Notes: generated by a model from the sequence alone, not told the origin. Counted from the stretch's first letter, positions 50,733 through 60,263 are shown. The stretch is DNA of 64,000 nucleotides from Tenacibaculum sp. 190130A14a (GCF_964048965.1 NZ_OZ040189.1:1984001-2048000); one strand, 5' to 3'. Made by a program: numbers and translations.

Positions 50733-52502
50733 ATGTCTGAAGAAACAAAAAACACAGCAGAAGCTGTAAATCCAGCAGAATTTTTAGCAACATTTAATTG
50801 GCACAAATACGAAGAAGGTATTGATGAAGTTGATGAAGCTAAATTAAAAGAATTCGAAAAAGCGTTAGAAGGAACTGTAGGTTTCGTAAACGAGCGTGAT
50901 GTTATCGAAGGTTTAGTAACAAGAATTACTGATAGAGATGCGATTATTGATATCAACTCTAAGTCAGAAGGAGTTATTTCTTTAAACGAATTCCGTTACA
51001 ATCCTAACTTAGCTGTTGGAGATACTGTAGAGGTATTAGTTGACAAAAGAGAAGATAGCACTGGTCAATTAGTATTATCTCACAAAAAAGCACGTGTAAT
51101 CAAAGCTTGGGATCGTGTGAACAACGCTCACGAAACTGGAGAAATCGTTAATGGTTTTGTTAAGTGTAGAACTCGTGGAGGTATGATCGTTGATGTATTT
51201 GGTATTGAAGCATTCTTACCAGGTTCTCAAATTGATGTGAAGCCTATCCGTGATTACGATCAATACGTAGAGAAGACTATGGAATTCAAGGTTGTTAAGA
51301 TTAACCACGAATTTAAGAACGTAGTAGTATCTCATAAAGCATTAATCGAAGCTGATTTAGAAGATCAAAAACGTGAAATTATCGGTCAATTAGAAAAAGG
51401 ACAAGTATTAGAAGGAGTTGTTAAGAATGTAACTTCTTATGGTGTATTTGTTGACTTAGGAGGTGTTGACGGATTAATTCACATTACTGATTTATCTTGG
51501 TCTCGTATCAACCACCCGAACGAAGTTGTTGAATTAGATCAAAAATTAAACGTTGTAATCTTAGACTTTGATGATAACAAATCAAGAATCCAATTAGGAT
51601 TAAAGCAATTATCTGCTCACCCATGGGAAGCGTTAAGCTCAGACTTAAAAGTAGGAGATAACGTAAAAGGTAAAGTAGTTGTTTTAGCTGATTACGGTGC
51701 ATTTGTAGAAGTTGCTGAAGGTGTTGAAGGATTAATCCACGTATCTGAAATGTCTTGGTCTACTCACTTACGTTCTGCTCAAGATTTCGTAAAAGTAGGA
51801 GACGAAGTAGAAGCTCAAATCTTAACATTAGATCGCGAAGAGCGAAAGATGTCTTTAGGTATGAAGCAATTACATCCAGATCCATGGACTGATATTACTA
51901 CTAAATACCCAGTAGGTTCTAAGCACGAAGGTACTGTACGTAACTACACTAACTTTGGTGTATTCGTAGAGTTAGAAGAAGGTATCGACGGATTAGTTTA
52001 TATTTCTGATTTATCTTGGACTAAGAAAATTAAGCACCCATCAGATTTCGTAACTGTAGGTGATAAGTTAGAAGTTCAAGTATTAGAATTAGATGTTGAA
52101 AACCGTAAGTTAAACTTAGGTCACAAGCAAACTCAAGATAACCCTTGGGATGCTCATGAAGCTACATATGCTATCGGATCAACTCACGAAGGTACTATTA
52201 AAGAAAAGAACGATAAAGGAGCAACTGTTGCTTTTGCTGATGGAGTAGAAGCTTTTGCACCAACTCGTTTCTTAGAAAAAGAAGACGGAGGTAAATTAGC
52301 TAAAGGAGATACTGTACAATTCGTTGTAACAGAGTTTAGCAAAGAATACCGTAGAATCGTTGTTTCTCATACTTCTATCTTTAAAGAAGAAGAAAAGAGA
52401 AATGTACAAGCTGCTGCTAAGAAAGCTCAAGAAGTAGAGAAAACTACTTTAGGAGATATCGGTGGATTAGCTGAATTAAAAAGAAAAATGGAAGGAAAAT
52501 AA
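50733..52502 (+). CDS. rpsA: 30S ribosomal protein S1
   Basis: The 589-residue protein has six S1 OB-fold repeats. The third, fourth and fifth are most canonical (TSYGVFVDLGGVDGLIHITDLSW, DYGAFVEVAEGVEGLIHVSEMSW, NFGVFVELEEGIDGLVYISDLSW), flanked by two more degenerate N-terminal repeats and a last one (DKGATVAFADGVEAF). Codon use is clearly more biased than neighbours (AAC, TTC, GGT, CGT preferred), as expected for a highly expressed gene. S1 helps load mRNA on ribosomes in a clade that rarely uses Shine-Dalgarno pairing. A terminator follows. Confidence 0.98.
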   Translation: MSEETKNTAEAVNPAEFLATFNWHKYEEGIDEVDEAKLKEFEKALEGTVGFVNERDVIEGLVTRITDRDAIIDINSKSEGVISLNEFRYNPNLAVGDTVEVLVDKREDSTGQLVLSHKKARVIKAWDRVNNAHETGEIVNGFVKCRTRGGMIVDVFGIEAFLPGSQIDVKPIRDYDQYVEKTMEFKVVKINHEFKNVVVSHKALIEADLEDQKREIIGQLEKGQVLEGVVKNVTSYGVFVDLGGVDGLIHITDLSWSRINHPNEVVELDQKLNVVILDFDDNKSRIQLGLKQLSAHPWEALSSDLKVGDNVKGKVVVLADYGAFVEVAEGVEGLIHVSEMSWSTHLRSAQDFVKVGDEVEAQILTLDREERKMSLGMKQLHPDPWTDITTKYPVGSKHEGTVRNYTNFGVFVELEEGIDGLVYISDLSWTKKIKHPSDFVTVGDKLEVQVLELDVENRKLNLGHKQTQDNPWDAHEATYAIGSTHEGTIKEKNDKGATVAFADGVEAFAPTRFLEKEDGGKLAKGDTVQFVVTEFSKEYRRIVVSHTSIFKEEEKRNVQAAAKKAQEVEKTTLGDIGGLAELKRKMEGK

Positions 52503-52525
52503 TTTTCCAACATTATAAATTTTGA

Positions 52526-52553
52526 ACCGCTGCATTAATGTAGCGGTTTTTTT
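52526..52553 (+). terminator. Terminator of rpsA
   Basis: CCGCT and AGCGG arms with inner CAT/ATG pairing precede T8, just after the rpsA stop. Confidence 0.88.
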
Positions 52554-52644
52554 TGTGTCGTTTTTTTCGATGAACGTTTTTAAAACATAGTTAAAAATTA
52601 GTATATTTAATCGTTGCAACGAATTGAAATTCAATTGATAATAC

Positions 52645-52671
52645 GATGTAATACGTTTTTATTACATCGAT
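52645..52671. other. Perfect hairpin upstream of the M43 protease gene
   Basis: CGATGTAAT and ATTACATCG pair with 9 bp around a 7-nt T-rich loop; GATGTAA occurs again right after. It lies ~105 bp before the protease ATG, in a gap that otherwise holds only the rpsA terminator. It could be an operator or part of a leader. Confidence 0.4.
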
Positions 52672-52775
52672 GTAAATTAATTTTAATGTAATTTTTGTTT
52701 AGAAGTCCCCCAGGCGTCCACAGAAATTAGATTGAGAATTATGTGTCTATAGCTTAATTTTTAACTTAATCTAAA

Positions 52776-54185
52776 ATGAAAAAAATAACAAAGCTCGCAG
52801 CCTTGTTTTTTTCCCTTATCACACATGTTACAATTTCACAAACCAATCTTAACAACCTAGTTACTGGTCAAAAAATTGACTTAAGTGAAGTTGAGAGTTA
52901 TCTTGAGGAACATAATGTAGTTCCTTTACAATGCATTAGGAATTCGCAAAATGATTTAAGCATTGATAGTTATAATGCTCGAGACTCTTCCTTTAGGAAT
53001 ACTGATAATATAGTAGTAAATATATATTTTCATGTTCTTGAAGAAGGAGAGAATAAAACCGAACATAAAGTAAGTGAAGAACATATTTTAGATGCTGTTG
53101 CTATTCTAAATAACGCATTTAATCAGCACAGAATCTATTTTAAACTTCAGGGATTTAACTATCTCTACAATGATAATTTTTTAAAAGTGTATTTGGGTGG
53201 AACAAGTACGTTTCAACATTTAATAACATATTCTAAAGAGAAAAAAGTTTTTGAAGAAAATAGTTTAAATGTTTTTATAGTAAAAGAACTAGCTACGCAT
53301 CCAAGTGATGAGCAAAAGATATCTGGTGCTGCTACTAGGGTAGGTATAACAACTATTATGGATGATGATTACTTGCTAACTTCTAGTTTAGTTCATGAAA
53401 TTGGTCACAATTTTTCGTTACAGCATACACATTACAAATGGAATTCCAGTATATGTGAAACAGTTCAAAGAAACGATGGAGTTGAAGATACTCCAGCTTC
53501 TGTACCTTTTACAGCAGATGAAGTATCCTCTGACTGTAGCACATATAGTGGTAAGAGTGGAAATAGTAAATGTGGAATGGGATTAACAAAAGTTCCAGCA
53601 AATAATTTCATGAGTTCAGCTACATTACCCTGTAGATCATTAGAGAATGCATATTTTACTGAAGGACAAGTACAACGAATGAGACTCCTATTAGGTACAA
53701 GTAAGGTGTTAAAAAGCACTTTAAATACGATAGAAAGCCTGTATTACCCCTATAAAGGAAGCTATGAACCCGACTTTTTGGGAGTCTCTATATCGAACAA
53801 AGCCAGTGAAGTAGTTTTTCAAAAAGGTTTTGATTATCAATTCGTTCCATGTAGTAATTCACAAGTAAACAATAGACAAAGCTTTTACTCTAAATATGAA
53901 ACACCCAACAAGCATCCATTTTATACTGCGGTTAAAATTATGCAACTCTCGACTTCAGAAAAAAAGAATTGTAACATCCCCACAAAGGGAGATTACACAA
54001 AAGGTGTGATAGCAAAATTTAGAAATAGTTTTTCTGAAGGATATATGATCAAAACCCTTAATTCAGAAGAAATTAATGAAGAAGGTGTGATTAAACATTT
54101 ATCTAAGGGATTAAATATTATTAAACTTCAAAACTCAAATGGGAAAATAACAAGGAAAAAAGTATATAAAGGTTTAGGAATTTAA
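52776..54185 (+). CDS. Secreted zinc metalloprotease (M43 pappalysin-like)
   Basis: The 469-residue protein has a signal peptide (KITKLAALFFSLITHVTISQ), a propeptide-like stretch, and a catalytic domain with HEIGHNFSLQHTH (HExxHxxxxxH zinc site), the Met-turn NNFMSSATLPCR and the FTEGQVQRMR motif after it, all typical of M43 peptidases. Cysteines (SSICE, SDCS, KCGMG, LPCR) probably form disulfides. The C-terminal ~170 residues are not recognised. It is secreted, possibly for nutrient proteolysis. It is monocistronic with a terminator shared with the convergent CPBP gene. Confidence 0.9.
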   Translation: MKKITKLAALFFSLITHVTISQTNLNNLVTGQKIDLSEVESYLEEHNVVPLQCIRNSQNDLSIDSYNARDSSFRNTDNIVVNIYFHVLEEGENKTEHKVSEEHILDAVAILNNAFNQHRIYFKLQGFNYLYNDNFLKVYLGGTSTFQHLITYSKEKKVFEENSLNVFIVKELATHPSDEQKISGAATRVGITTIMDDDYLLTSSLVHEIGHNFSLQHTHYKWNSSICETVQRNDGVEDTPASVPFTADEVSSDCSTYSGKSGNSKCGMGLTKVPANNFMSSATLPCRSLENAYFTEGQVQRMRLLLGTSKVLKSTLNTIESLYYPYKGSYEPDFLGVSISNKASEVVFQKGFDYQFVPCSNSQVNNRQSFYSKYETPNKHPFYTAVKIMQLSTSEKKNCNIPTKGDYTKGVIAKFRNSFSEGYMIKTLNSEEINEEGVIKHLSKGLNIIKLQNSNGKITRKKVYKGLGI

Positions 54186-54221
54186 TCAAAATTATTACTC
54201 ACTGAAAAACTATTTAAAGAG

Positions 54222-54249
54222 ACCGCTATAGTATTATAGCGGTTTTGTT
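54222..54249. terminator. Bidirectional terminator between M43 and CPBP genes
   Basis: ACCGCTATA (54222-54230) pairs with TATAGCGGT (54235-54243), followed by TTTGTTTTT; the A-rich left side serves the leftward gene. Confidence 0.87.
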
Positions 54250-54251
54250 TT

Positions 54252-54989
54252 TTAAATAGGTGTATACGAATAATAATCAATCATTAGTACTGTAAAATTA
54301 TGGATAAAATGAATCAACATAGGAATCCATAATGAATTATATTTCCATCTTAAATACCCTAAGAATATACCAAAAGGAAATATCCATAAAATGGATACTA
54401 CTGATAAATGAATTAAAGCGAATAAAAATGAAGTTGCTATAATCGTAGTTTTTACTGAAGTAAGTTTGTTTAAAGCATTAAACAAAAATCCTCTAAAGGC
54501 GAGCTCTTCAAAAATAGGAGGTAAAATGGCTATAAAAAAAATAGACCATATTAATGGGTGATCAAGAAAAATATAATACTCATAATAGCTTTCTGATAAA
54601 TTTTCTGGATCAACGACTCCATTAACTAAGGAGACAAAATAGTTAACCACAAAAGCATTTGCAAAGGTGAGGAGTACAAATACAATCATCCAAATATTAA
54701 TTTTTGGAAGTTTGTATAATTTTACTAAATCTTTAAAATTAGAAGCACTAAATCCAAGTACCAAAAAAGCAAATAAACTTTCAGTTATAATCTCAGCACT
54801 AAAATTGTCTGGATAAGCATCAAGAATATAGTATGAAACACCTATATATACGAGGATAGAAACATAAAAAGCAATGATGACATCTAACGATACTCTCTTT
54901 TTATGATTAATTTCAATTTTTTTACCACAATTAGAGCAAAAATTAACATTAGATTGATAAACTTGGTTGCAATAATTACATGTTACCAC
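54252..54989 (-). CDS. Zinc-ribbon CPBP intramembrane metalloprotease
   Basis: The 245-residue protein starts at GTG 54989. The N-terminus is a CxxC zinc ribbon (TCNYCNQVYQ ... FCSNCGKK), then about seven membrane helices with the CPBP (Abi/CAAX protease) motifs PIFEELAFRGFLFN (EExxxR), FALIHLS (motif with His) and HFIHN (last His). Such proteases are linked to prenyl-protein-like processing, peptide self-immunity or signalling. It follows the zinc-ribbon partner gene by 11 bp, so the two form an operon. Confidence 0.9.
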   Translation of the reverse strand: MVTCNYCNQVYQSNVNFCSNCGKKIEINHKKRVSLDVIIAFYVSILVYIGVSYYILDAYPDNFSAEIITESLFAFLVLGFSASNFKDLVKLYKLPKINIWMIVFVLLTFANAFVVNYFVSLVNGVVDPENLSESYYEYYIFLDHPLIWSIFFIAILPPIFEELAFRGFLFNALNKLTSVKTTIIATSFLFALIHLSVVSILWIFPFGIFLGYLRWKYNSLWIPMLIHFIHNFTVLMIDYYSYTPI

Positions 54990-55000
54990 TGAAAGTAAAT

Positions 55001-55504
55001 TTAAGATTGTTTTTTCATTTCATATGCTGAGTATAATCCTTTTCCTAGGTAAGAAATTATAACTACTTTCCAAATAACACCCCTTATTAAAGTTAAAGGA
55101 TCAATTATGGCAGAAACACCAACCAAAGTAATGTATAGAAATAAACCTATGAGTAATGCTATAAAAGGTTTTTTTTCCGACCAAAAAGCAAGTACTAGGT
55201 AAATAAAACCTACAAAAAAATTAAGTCCCAATTCCAGTAAACTACTATTACTTGAATATGAAAAGAGACCAAACAAAATTATTAAACCACAGAGAACAAA
55301 TAAAGTATTTCGAGCAGATTTAATTTTTTCTCCAGCATCAATGTTTTTATTCTTTTGCATAGCTCTTTTAGCAAAAAACTGTGCTCTTTGTTTCTCTGTT
55401 CCATTTTCAGGGTGTCCGCAGTGCGAACAAAAAATTACTTCTTTTTCAATTTCTTTTTTACAAAAAGAGCATACCAATTGCTCTTCAATCAATACATTTT
55501 CCAT
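55001..55504 (-). CDS. Zinc-ribbon membrane protein, partner of CPBP protease
   Basis: The product is 167 residues from ATG 55504 (MENVLIEEQLVCSFC). A TTG seven codons earlier overlaps the -7 box and is rejected. It has a zinc ribbon (CSFCKKEIEKEVIFCSHCGHP), a basic linker and three membrane segments (LFVLCGLIILFGLFSY, LNFFVGFIYLVLAFWS, FIALLIGLFLYITLVGVSAII). No known family. The same zinc-ribbon-plus-membrane design in two adjacent genes suggests a functional pair. Confidence 0.72.
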   Translation of the reverse strand: MENVLIEEQLVCSFCKKEIEKEVIFCSHCGHPENGTEKQRAQFFAKRAMQKNKNIDAGEKIKSARNTLFVLCGLIILFGLFSYSSNSSLLELGLNFFVGFIYLVLAFWSEKKPFIALLIGLFLYITLVGVSAIIDPLTLIRGVIWKVVIISYLGKGLYSAYEMKKQS

Positions 55505-55522
55505 AACATTTTTTATTTTCAG

Positions 55523-55569
55523 CAAATATAAGTTTTTGTTATTCTTATTTGCAAGAAGTTTTATCTTTG
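55523..55569. promoter_or_regulatory. Divergent promoters of the zinc-ribbon gene and glmM
   Basis: The minus-strand box TATATTTG (55523-55530) is a perfect TAnnTTTG for the zinc-ribbon gene. The plus-strand box TATCTTTG (55562-55569) with TTTG at 55535-55538 serves glmM (spacing 23 bp). Confidence 0.62.
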
Positions 55570-55588
55570 TAAAAATTGAAGAATTAAT

Positions 55589-56980
55589 ATGACATTAATA
55601 AAATCTATATCGGGAATTAGAGGAACTATTGGAGGTACTATTGGAGATAATCTTACACCAATAGACGCTGTAAAATTTGCAGCAGCCTATGGTACTTTTA
55701 TAAAAAGTAAAAATTCAGAAAAAGAAAAAATAAAAATAATCATAGGTAGGGATGCCCGAATTTCAGGTAAAATGATTAGTAGTTTAGTTTCTAATACATT
55801 GATAGGTTTAGGAATTGATGTTGTAGATTTAGGTTTGTCAACAACCCCAACAGTAGAGGTTGCAGTTCCAATTGAGAAAGCTGATGGAGGAATTATTTTA
55901 ACCGCTTCGCATAATCCAAAACAATGGAATGCTTTAAAGCTTTTAAATGAAAAAGGTGAGTTTATTGACGGTGAGGATGGAGCAGAAGTTTTAAAATTAG
56001 CTGAAAGCGATCGTTTAACTTTTGCAGAAGTAGATGATTTAGGGAGTTATAAAAAGAAGAAAAACTATATTAAAAAGCACATAAAAGAAGTATTAAAACT
56101 TGATTTAGTAGATAAAAAAGCCATTAAAAAAGCTAAATTCAAAGTAGTAGTAGATGGTGTAAACTCAACAGGAGGTATTGCTATTCCAATGCTTTTAAAA
56201 GAATTAGGTGTAAAATGTGTTGAGTTATACTGTGAGCCTAATGGTCACTTTCCGCACAATCCAGAACCTTTAAAAGAACATTTAACGGATATTTCTGAAC
56301 TAGTTGTAAAAAAGAAAGCGGATTTAGGAATTGTAGTTGACCCAGATGTGGATCGTTTGGCTTTAATTTCTGAAGATGGATCTATGTTTGGAGAAGAATA
56401 TACATTGGTTGCTTGTGCTGATTATGTTTTAGGAAAATTAGGTGGAGGTAATACCGTTTCTAATTTATCTTCATCAAGAGCTTTGAGAGATGTTACTGAG
56501 AAACATGGAGGAAGTTATACGGCAAGTGCAGTAGGGGAAGTGAATGTTGTAAAAATGATGAAAGCAACAAATACTGTTATTGGAGGAGAAGGTAATGGAG
56601 GAATTATTTATCCAGACTCACATTATGGTAGAGATTCTTTAGTAGGAGTAGCATTATTTTTATCTCATTTAGCTCATAAAAAAATATCATGTAAAGAACT
56701 ACGTGATAGTTACCCAAGTTATTTTATGAGTAAGAACAAAATTCAATTAACGCCAAAAATTGATGTCGATAAAATTTTAGCAACGATGGCTGAAAAATAT
56801 AAAGATGAAGAGGTAAATACAATAGATGGAGTTAAGATTGATTTTGCTGATGAATGGGTGCATTTAAGAAAATCTAACACAGAACCTATTATTAGAATTT
56901 ATACTGAAGCTACATCACAAGAAAAAGCAGATGACTTGGCACAGAGATTTATAAAAGAAATAGAAGAAATAATTAAATAA
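55589..56980 (+). CDS. glmM: Phosphoglucosamine mutase
   Basis: The 463-residue protein has the active serine loop GGIILTASHNPKQWNALK (Ser ~residue 107), the metal-binding DPDVDRLAL (~residue 252) and the sugar-binding GEGNGGIIYPDSHYGRDSLVG, then the C-terminal phosphate-binding RKSNTEPIIRIYTE. It converts glucosamine-6-phosphate to glucosamine-1-phosphate for cell-wall and LPS synthesis. It could also act as phosphomannomutase, which is closely related; the GEGNGG loop fits GlmM in Bacteroidota. A strong terminator follows. Confidence 0.9.
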   Translation: MTLIKSISGIRGTIGGTIGDNLTPIDAVKFAAAYGTFIKSKNSEKEKIKIIIGRDARISGKMISSLVSNTLIGLGIDVVDLGLSTTPTVEVAVPIEKADGGIILTASHNPKQWNALKLLNEKGEFIDGEDGAEVLKLAESDRLTFAEVDDLGSYKKKKNYIKKHIKEVLKLDLVDKKAIKKAKFKVVVDGVNSTGGIAIPMLLKELGVKCVELYCEPNGHFPHNPEPLKEHLTDISELVVKKKADLGIVVDPDVDRLALISEDGSMFGEEYTLVACADYVLGKLGGGNTVSNLSSSRALRDVTEKHGGSYTASAVGEVNVVKMMKATNTVIGGEGNGGIIYPDSHYGRDSLVGVALFLSHLAHKKISCKELRDSYPSYFMSKNKIQLTPKIDVDKILATMAEKYKDEEVNTIDGVKIDFADEWVHLRKSNTEPIIRIYTEATSQEKADDLAQRFIKEIEEIIK

Positions 56981-57010
56981 AAAAAATCCCGCAACTTTGC
57001 GGGATTTTTT
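56981..57010. terminator. Terminator of glmM
   Basis: A 12-bp stem AAAAAATCCCGC/GCGGGATTTTTT with T-run lies right after the glmM stop. Confidence 0.92.
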
Positions 57011-57108
57011 ATAACCATACAAATTTACTAGGATTGTTAAATATCTAACAAAGTATTTTTCAATTCAATAATTTTACTGAAATTCGTATTACCAACAACT
57101 ATTATCAA

Positions 57109-58575
57109 ATGAATTTAGAACAATATTTTCAGAAGTTTAGAAAGCATATAATAGGTATAGATCAAACGTTTCAATCTCCATATGGACAACAAAAAATTGT
57201 ATATGCAGATTGGACGGCTAGCGGTAGATTGTATCGACCAATAGAAGAAAAATTGATAAATGAGTTTGGACCTTTTGTAGCCAATACACATACAGAAACT
57301 TCTACAACTGGAGCTTCTATGACATTGGCTTATCATGAAGCTAGAAATATCATTAAAAGACATGTTAATGCCTCTAAAGATGATGTTTTAATTACAGAAG
57401 GGTCTGGAATGACCGGGGTAGTGAATAAGTTTCAACGTATCTTAGGTTTAAAAGTAACAGAAAGTTTAAAGGATCATACGAATATTCCAGAAGAGTTAAA
57501 ACCTATTGTTTTTGTTTCTCATATGGAGCATCATTCTAATCAGACTTCTTGGTTAGAAACGATTGCTGATGTAGAGGTGGTACCTTGTAATGATGCAGGT
57601 TTGGTTTGTTTACATAAGTTTGAAGAAACTATTGAGAAATATAAAGATAGACCTATTAAAATAGCTTCTATAATAGCAGGGTCTAATGTAACTGGAATAA
57701 AAACTGAGTATCATAAAGTAGCGGCATTAATTCACAAATATGGAGGATTATGTTTTGTAGATTTTGCATGTTCAGCACCCTATGTAGATATAAATATGCA
57801 TCCAGATAACGAGGATGAGTATTTAGATGCAATTTTCTTTTCTCCACATAAGTTTTTAGGAGGTCCAGCAACATCAGGAGTATTAATTTTCAATAAGAAG
57901 TTATATAAAAATATGGTTCCTGATAATCCAGGAGGCGGAACTGTTAGTTATACCAATCCTTGGGGAGATCATGATTATTTTGATGATGTAGAAACAAGAG
58001 AGGATGGAGGAACTCCAGCTTTTTTGCAAACCATTAAAATAGCCTTGTGCATCCAATTGAAAGATCAAATGGGTACATTGAATATGAAAAAAAGGGAAGA
58101 TGAGATTAACCCTGTATTGTTTAATACGTTGGAAAGTCTAGAAGGAGTTCATATTCTAGCTCCTCAGCATAAAGATAGGTTGAGTATCTTTTCTTTTTAT
58201 TTTGAAAAATACCATTTTAACCTGGTGGTTAAGTTGTTAAATGATCGTTTTGGAATTCAAACTAGAGGAGGTTGTTCTTGCGCTGGAACGTATGGACATT
58301 TTCTTTTAAATGTTGATAAAAAGACTTCTAAAGCTATTGAAAGTCAAATATTAGAGGGATGTAATACGGAAAAACCTGGTTGGGTACGTCTATCTATTCA
58401 TCCAACAATAACTTCTGAAGAAGTAAGTTACATATGCACTTCATTAAAAGAATTACATGCTAATATCGAAGAATGGTCTAAAGACTATAAGTATGATATG
58501 ATAAAGAACGACTATGTACATATTTCTCAAGAACCTGTAGAAAAGAGTATAGTAACAAACTGGTTTGCGCTTTAG
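57109..58575 (+). CDS. Class-V aminotransferase fold PLP enzyme
   Basis: The 488-residue protein has the PLP Lys in YLDAIFFSPHKFLGGPATSGVLIF (~residue 250), HMEHHSNQTSW as the upstream His-rich substrate loop, VDFACSAPYVDI for the cofactor Asp, and the C-terminal GIQTRGGCSCAGTYGH. The latter resembles cysteine desulfurase-like relatives (Csd), but it is not an IscS/SufS by position. The function may be a desulfurase- or kynureninase-like lyase. It is three bases upstream of the M14 gene (operon). Confidence 0.85.
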   Translation: MNLEQYFQKFRKHIIGIDQTFQSPYGQQKIVYADWTASGRLYRPIEEKLINEFGPFVANTHTETSTTGASMTLAYHEARNIIKRHVNASKDDVLITEGSGMTGVVNKFQRILGLKVTESLKDHTNIPEELKPIVFVSHMEHHSNQTSWLETIADVEVVPCNDAGLVCLHKFEETIEKYKDRPIKIASIIAGSNVTGIKTEYHKVAALIHKYGGLCFVDFACSAPYVDINMHPDNEDEYLDAIFFSPHKFLGGPATSGVLIFNKKLYKNMVPDNPGGGTVSYTNPWGDHDYFDDVETREDGGTPAFLQTIKIALCIQLKDQMGTLNMKKREDEINPVLFNTLESLEGVHILAPQHKDRLSIFSFYFEKYHFNLVVKLLNDRFGIQTRGGCSCAGTYGHFLLNVDKKTSKAIESQILEGCNTEKPGWVRLSIHPTITSEEVSYICTSLKELHANIEEWSKDYKYDMIKNDYVHISQEPVEKSIVTNWFAL

Positions 58576-58577
58576 GA

Positions 58578-59627
58578 ATGAAATTGTCTTTAAAGTTTTT
58601 AGAAGAAAACTACCTATCAATTAAAGAGAGTAGTCTTTTTGGAAGGTGGATTCCTGCAGATAAAGTACACCCTTTGATAGAAAAATTTAAGGACTCTTTT
58701 GATATTGAAGAAATAGGTAGTTCTGAACAAGAAAGGTCTATTTATAAGTTAAACTTGGGTAAAGGAACCAAAAGAATTCTTGTTTGGAGTCAAATGCATG
58801 GAAATGAAAGTACTGGTACAAAGGCAGTATTTGACTTGTTAAATTTTATTATTCGTTTTAAAGATTCAGCTACGGTAAAATCAATAATTGAAGAATGTAC
58901 AATACAGGTTATTCCATTATTAAATCCTGATGGAGCAGAGTTTTATACTCGTGTGAATGCAAATAATATTGACCTAAATAGAGATGCTGTAGATTTAAAG
59001 GCAAAAGAGAGTAAGATATTACGCAAAGTATTAGATGATTTTAATCCTCACTTTTGTTTTAACTTACATGATCAAAGAACAATTTTTGGTGTAGAGGGAA
59101 CTGCTAATCCTGCAACCATTTCTTTTTTAGCTCCCTCAGAAGAAGAAACAAGAAAGTTAACTCCAGGTAGAATTCAAACTATGAATGTAATTGTAGCAAT
59201 GAATAATTTGTTGCAAGAAATTATTCCTAACTATATAGGAAGATATACGGATGAGTTTTATCCTACAGCTACTGGTGATAATTTTCAAAAATTAGGACAT
59301 AATACTATTTTAATTGAGGCGGGCCATTATAAAGAAGATTATGATCGAGAAGAGGTACGAAAATTTAACTTTTATGCTCTTTTACAAGGGATATTTCATA
59401 TTTCAATAGAAAATAAGTTCGAGAATTATGAAGAATATTTTTCTATACCAAACAATATCAAGAACTTCTATGATGTAATTCATAGGAATGAAAATAAAGA
59501 AAAAGAAATAGCATTTATGTATGAAGAAAAAGTAGAAAATGGTACCTTTGCACTGAATTTAAAAGAGGTTAAAAAAGGTAATTTATCAAATTTCCACGGT
59601 CATAAAGAATTTAATAAATTTGACTAA
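58578..59627 (+). CDS. M14-family zinc carboxypeptidase-like protein
   Basis: The 349-residue protein has the M14 zinc ligands in SQMHGNESTGTKAVFDLL (HxxE) and the third His in FNLHDQRTIFG, and a catalytic-region Glu in ILIEAGHYKED. The N-terminal ~60 residues form an unrelated cap. Without a signal peptide it is cytoplasmic, as for the succinylglutamate desuccinylase/AstE-like M14 members. It is coupled to the class-V enzyme gene. The substrate is unknown. Confidence 0.86.
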   Translation: MKLSLKFLEENYLSIKESSLFGRWIPADKVHPLIEKFKDSFDIEEIGSSEQERSIYKLNLGKGTKRILVWSQMHGNESTGTKAVFDLLNFIIRFKDSATVKSIIEECTIQVIPLLNPDGAEFYTRVNANNIDLNRDAVDLKAKESKILRKVLDDFNPHFCFNLHDQRTIFGVEGTANPATISFLAPSEEETRKLTPGRIQTMNVIVAMNNLLQEIIPNYIGRYTDEFYPTATGDNFQKLGHNTILIEAGHYKEDYDREEVRKFNFYALLQGIFHISIENKFENYEEYFSIPNNIKNFYDVIHRNENKEKEIAFMYEEKVENGTFALNLKEVKKGNLSNFHGHKEFNKFD

Positions 59628-59708
59628 ATATTGAATTTTTAACAACAAAATTCTTTTTGTCTTACAAAAAAATTATACATTAGCAATATTACTTGAAGAA
59701 AACAAAAA

Positions 59709-60188
59709 ATGAAAAAGTTTGTATTAGATGAGATTGATCATCAAATTTTAGACATTTTGATTGAAAACGCACGTACTCCATTTACCGATATCGCGAAGAA
59801 ATTATTGGTATCTGCAGGAACAATTCATGTTCGTGTAAAGAAGATGGAGGACGAAGGAATAATTCAAGGGTCAACATTAACCCTTAATTATGAAAAGATG
59901 GGATATTCATTTATCGCGCATGTTGGGGTATTTTTAGAAAAAACTTCAATGACACAACATGTATTGGATAATCTGCGTTTAATACCAAATGTAACAGTAG
60001 CGTATGTAACCGCTGGAAAATATAATATTTTCTGTAAGGTTCGTGCGAAGAATACTGCACATGCTAAAGAGATTATTTATGCAATTGATGAAATTCACGG
60101 TGTTAGTAGAACTGAAACTATGATTTCATTAGAAGAAAGCATAAATGATAAGAAACGTATGATGCACGCTATTTTCAAAGAGATATAA
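59709..60188 (+). CDS. Lrp/AsnC family transcriptional regulator
   Basis: The 159-residue protein has an N-terminal HTH (residues ~5-55, LDEIDHQILDILIENARTPFTDIAKKLLVSAGTIHVRVKKMEDEGII) and a C-terminal RAM domain (~70-145, YSFIAHVGVFLEKTSMTQHVLDNLRLIPNVTVAYVTAGKYNIFCKV). It is an amino-acid-responsive regulator. It is separated from the M14 gene by 81 bp and has a terminator downstream. Its target is unknown; the neighbouring amino-acid-type enzymes are candidates. Confidence 0.95.
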   Translation: MKKFVLDEIDHQILDILIENARTPFTDIAKKLLVSAGTIHVRVKKMEDEGIIQGSTLTLNYEKMGYSFIAHVGVFLEKTSMTQHVLDNLRLIPNVTVAYVTAGKYNIFCKVRAKNTAHAKEIIYAIDEIHGVSRTETMISLEESINDKKRMMHAIFKEI

Positions 60189-60210
60189 GTTTTCGAATGA
60201 TCATACAATA

Positions 60211-60246
60211 AAAAAAGGGAAATCTATTTTTAGATTTCCCTTTTTT
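60211..60246. terminator. Bidirectional terminator between lrp-type gene and pseudouridine synthase
   Basis: AAAAAAGGGAAATCTA and TAGATTTCCCTTTTTT form a perfect 16-bp stem with a short T loop. Confidence 0.93.
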
Positions 60247-60263
60247 GGTTTTGTTCTGCAGAC

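Noticed and set aside
55505..55525. TTG start for the zinc-ribbon protein at 55525
   Set aside because: It lies inside the TATATTTG -7 box; the ATG at 55504 is downstream of the predicted start.
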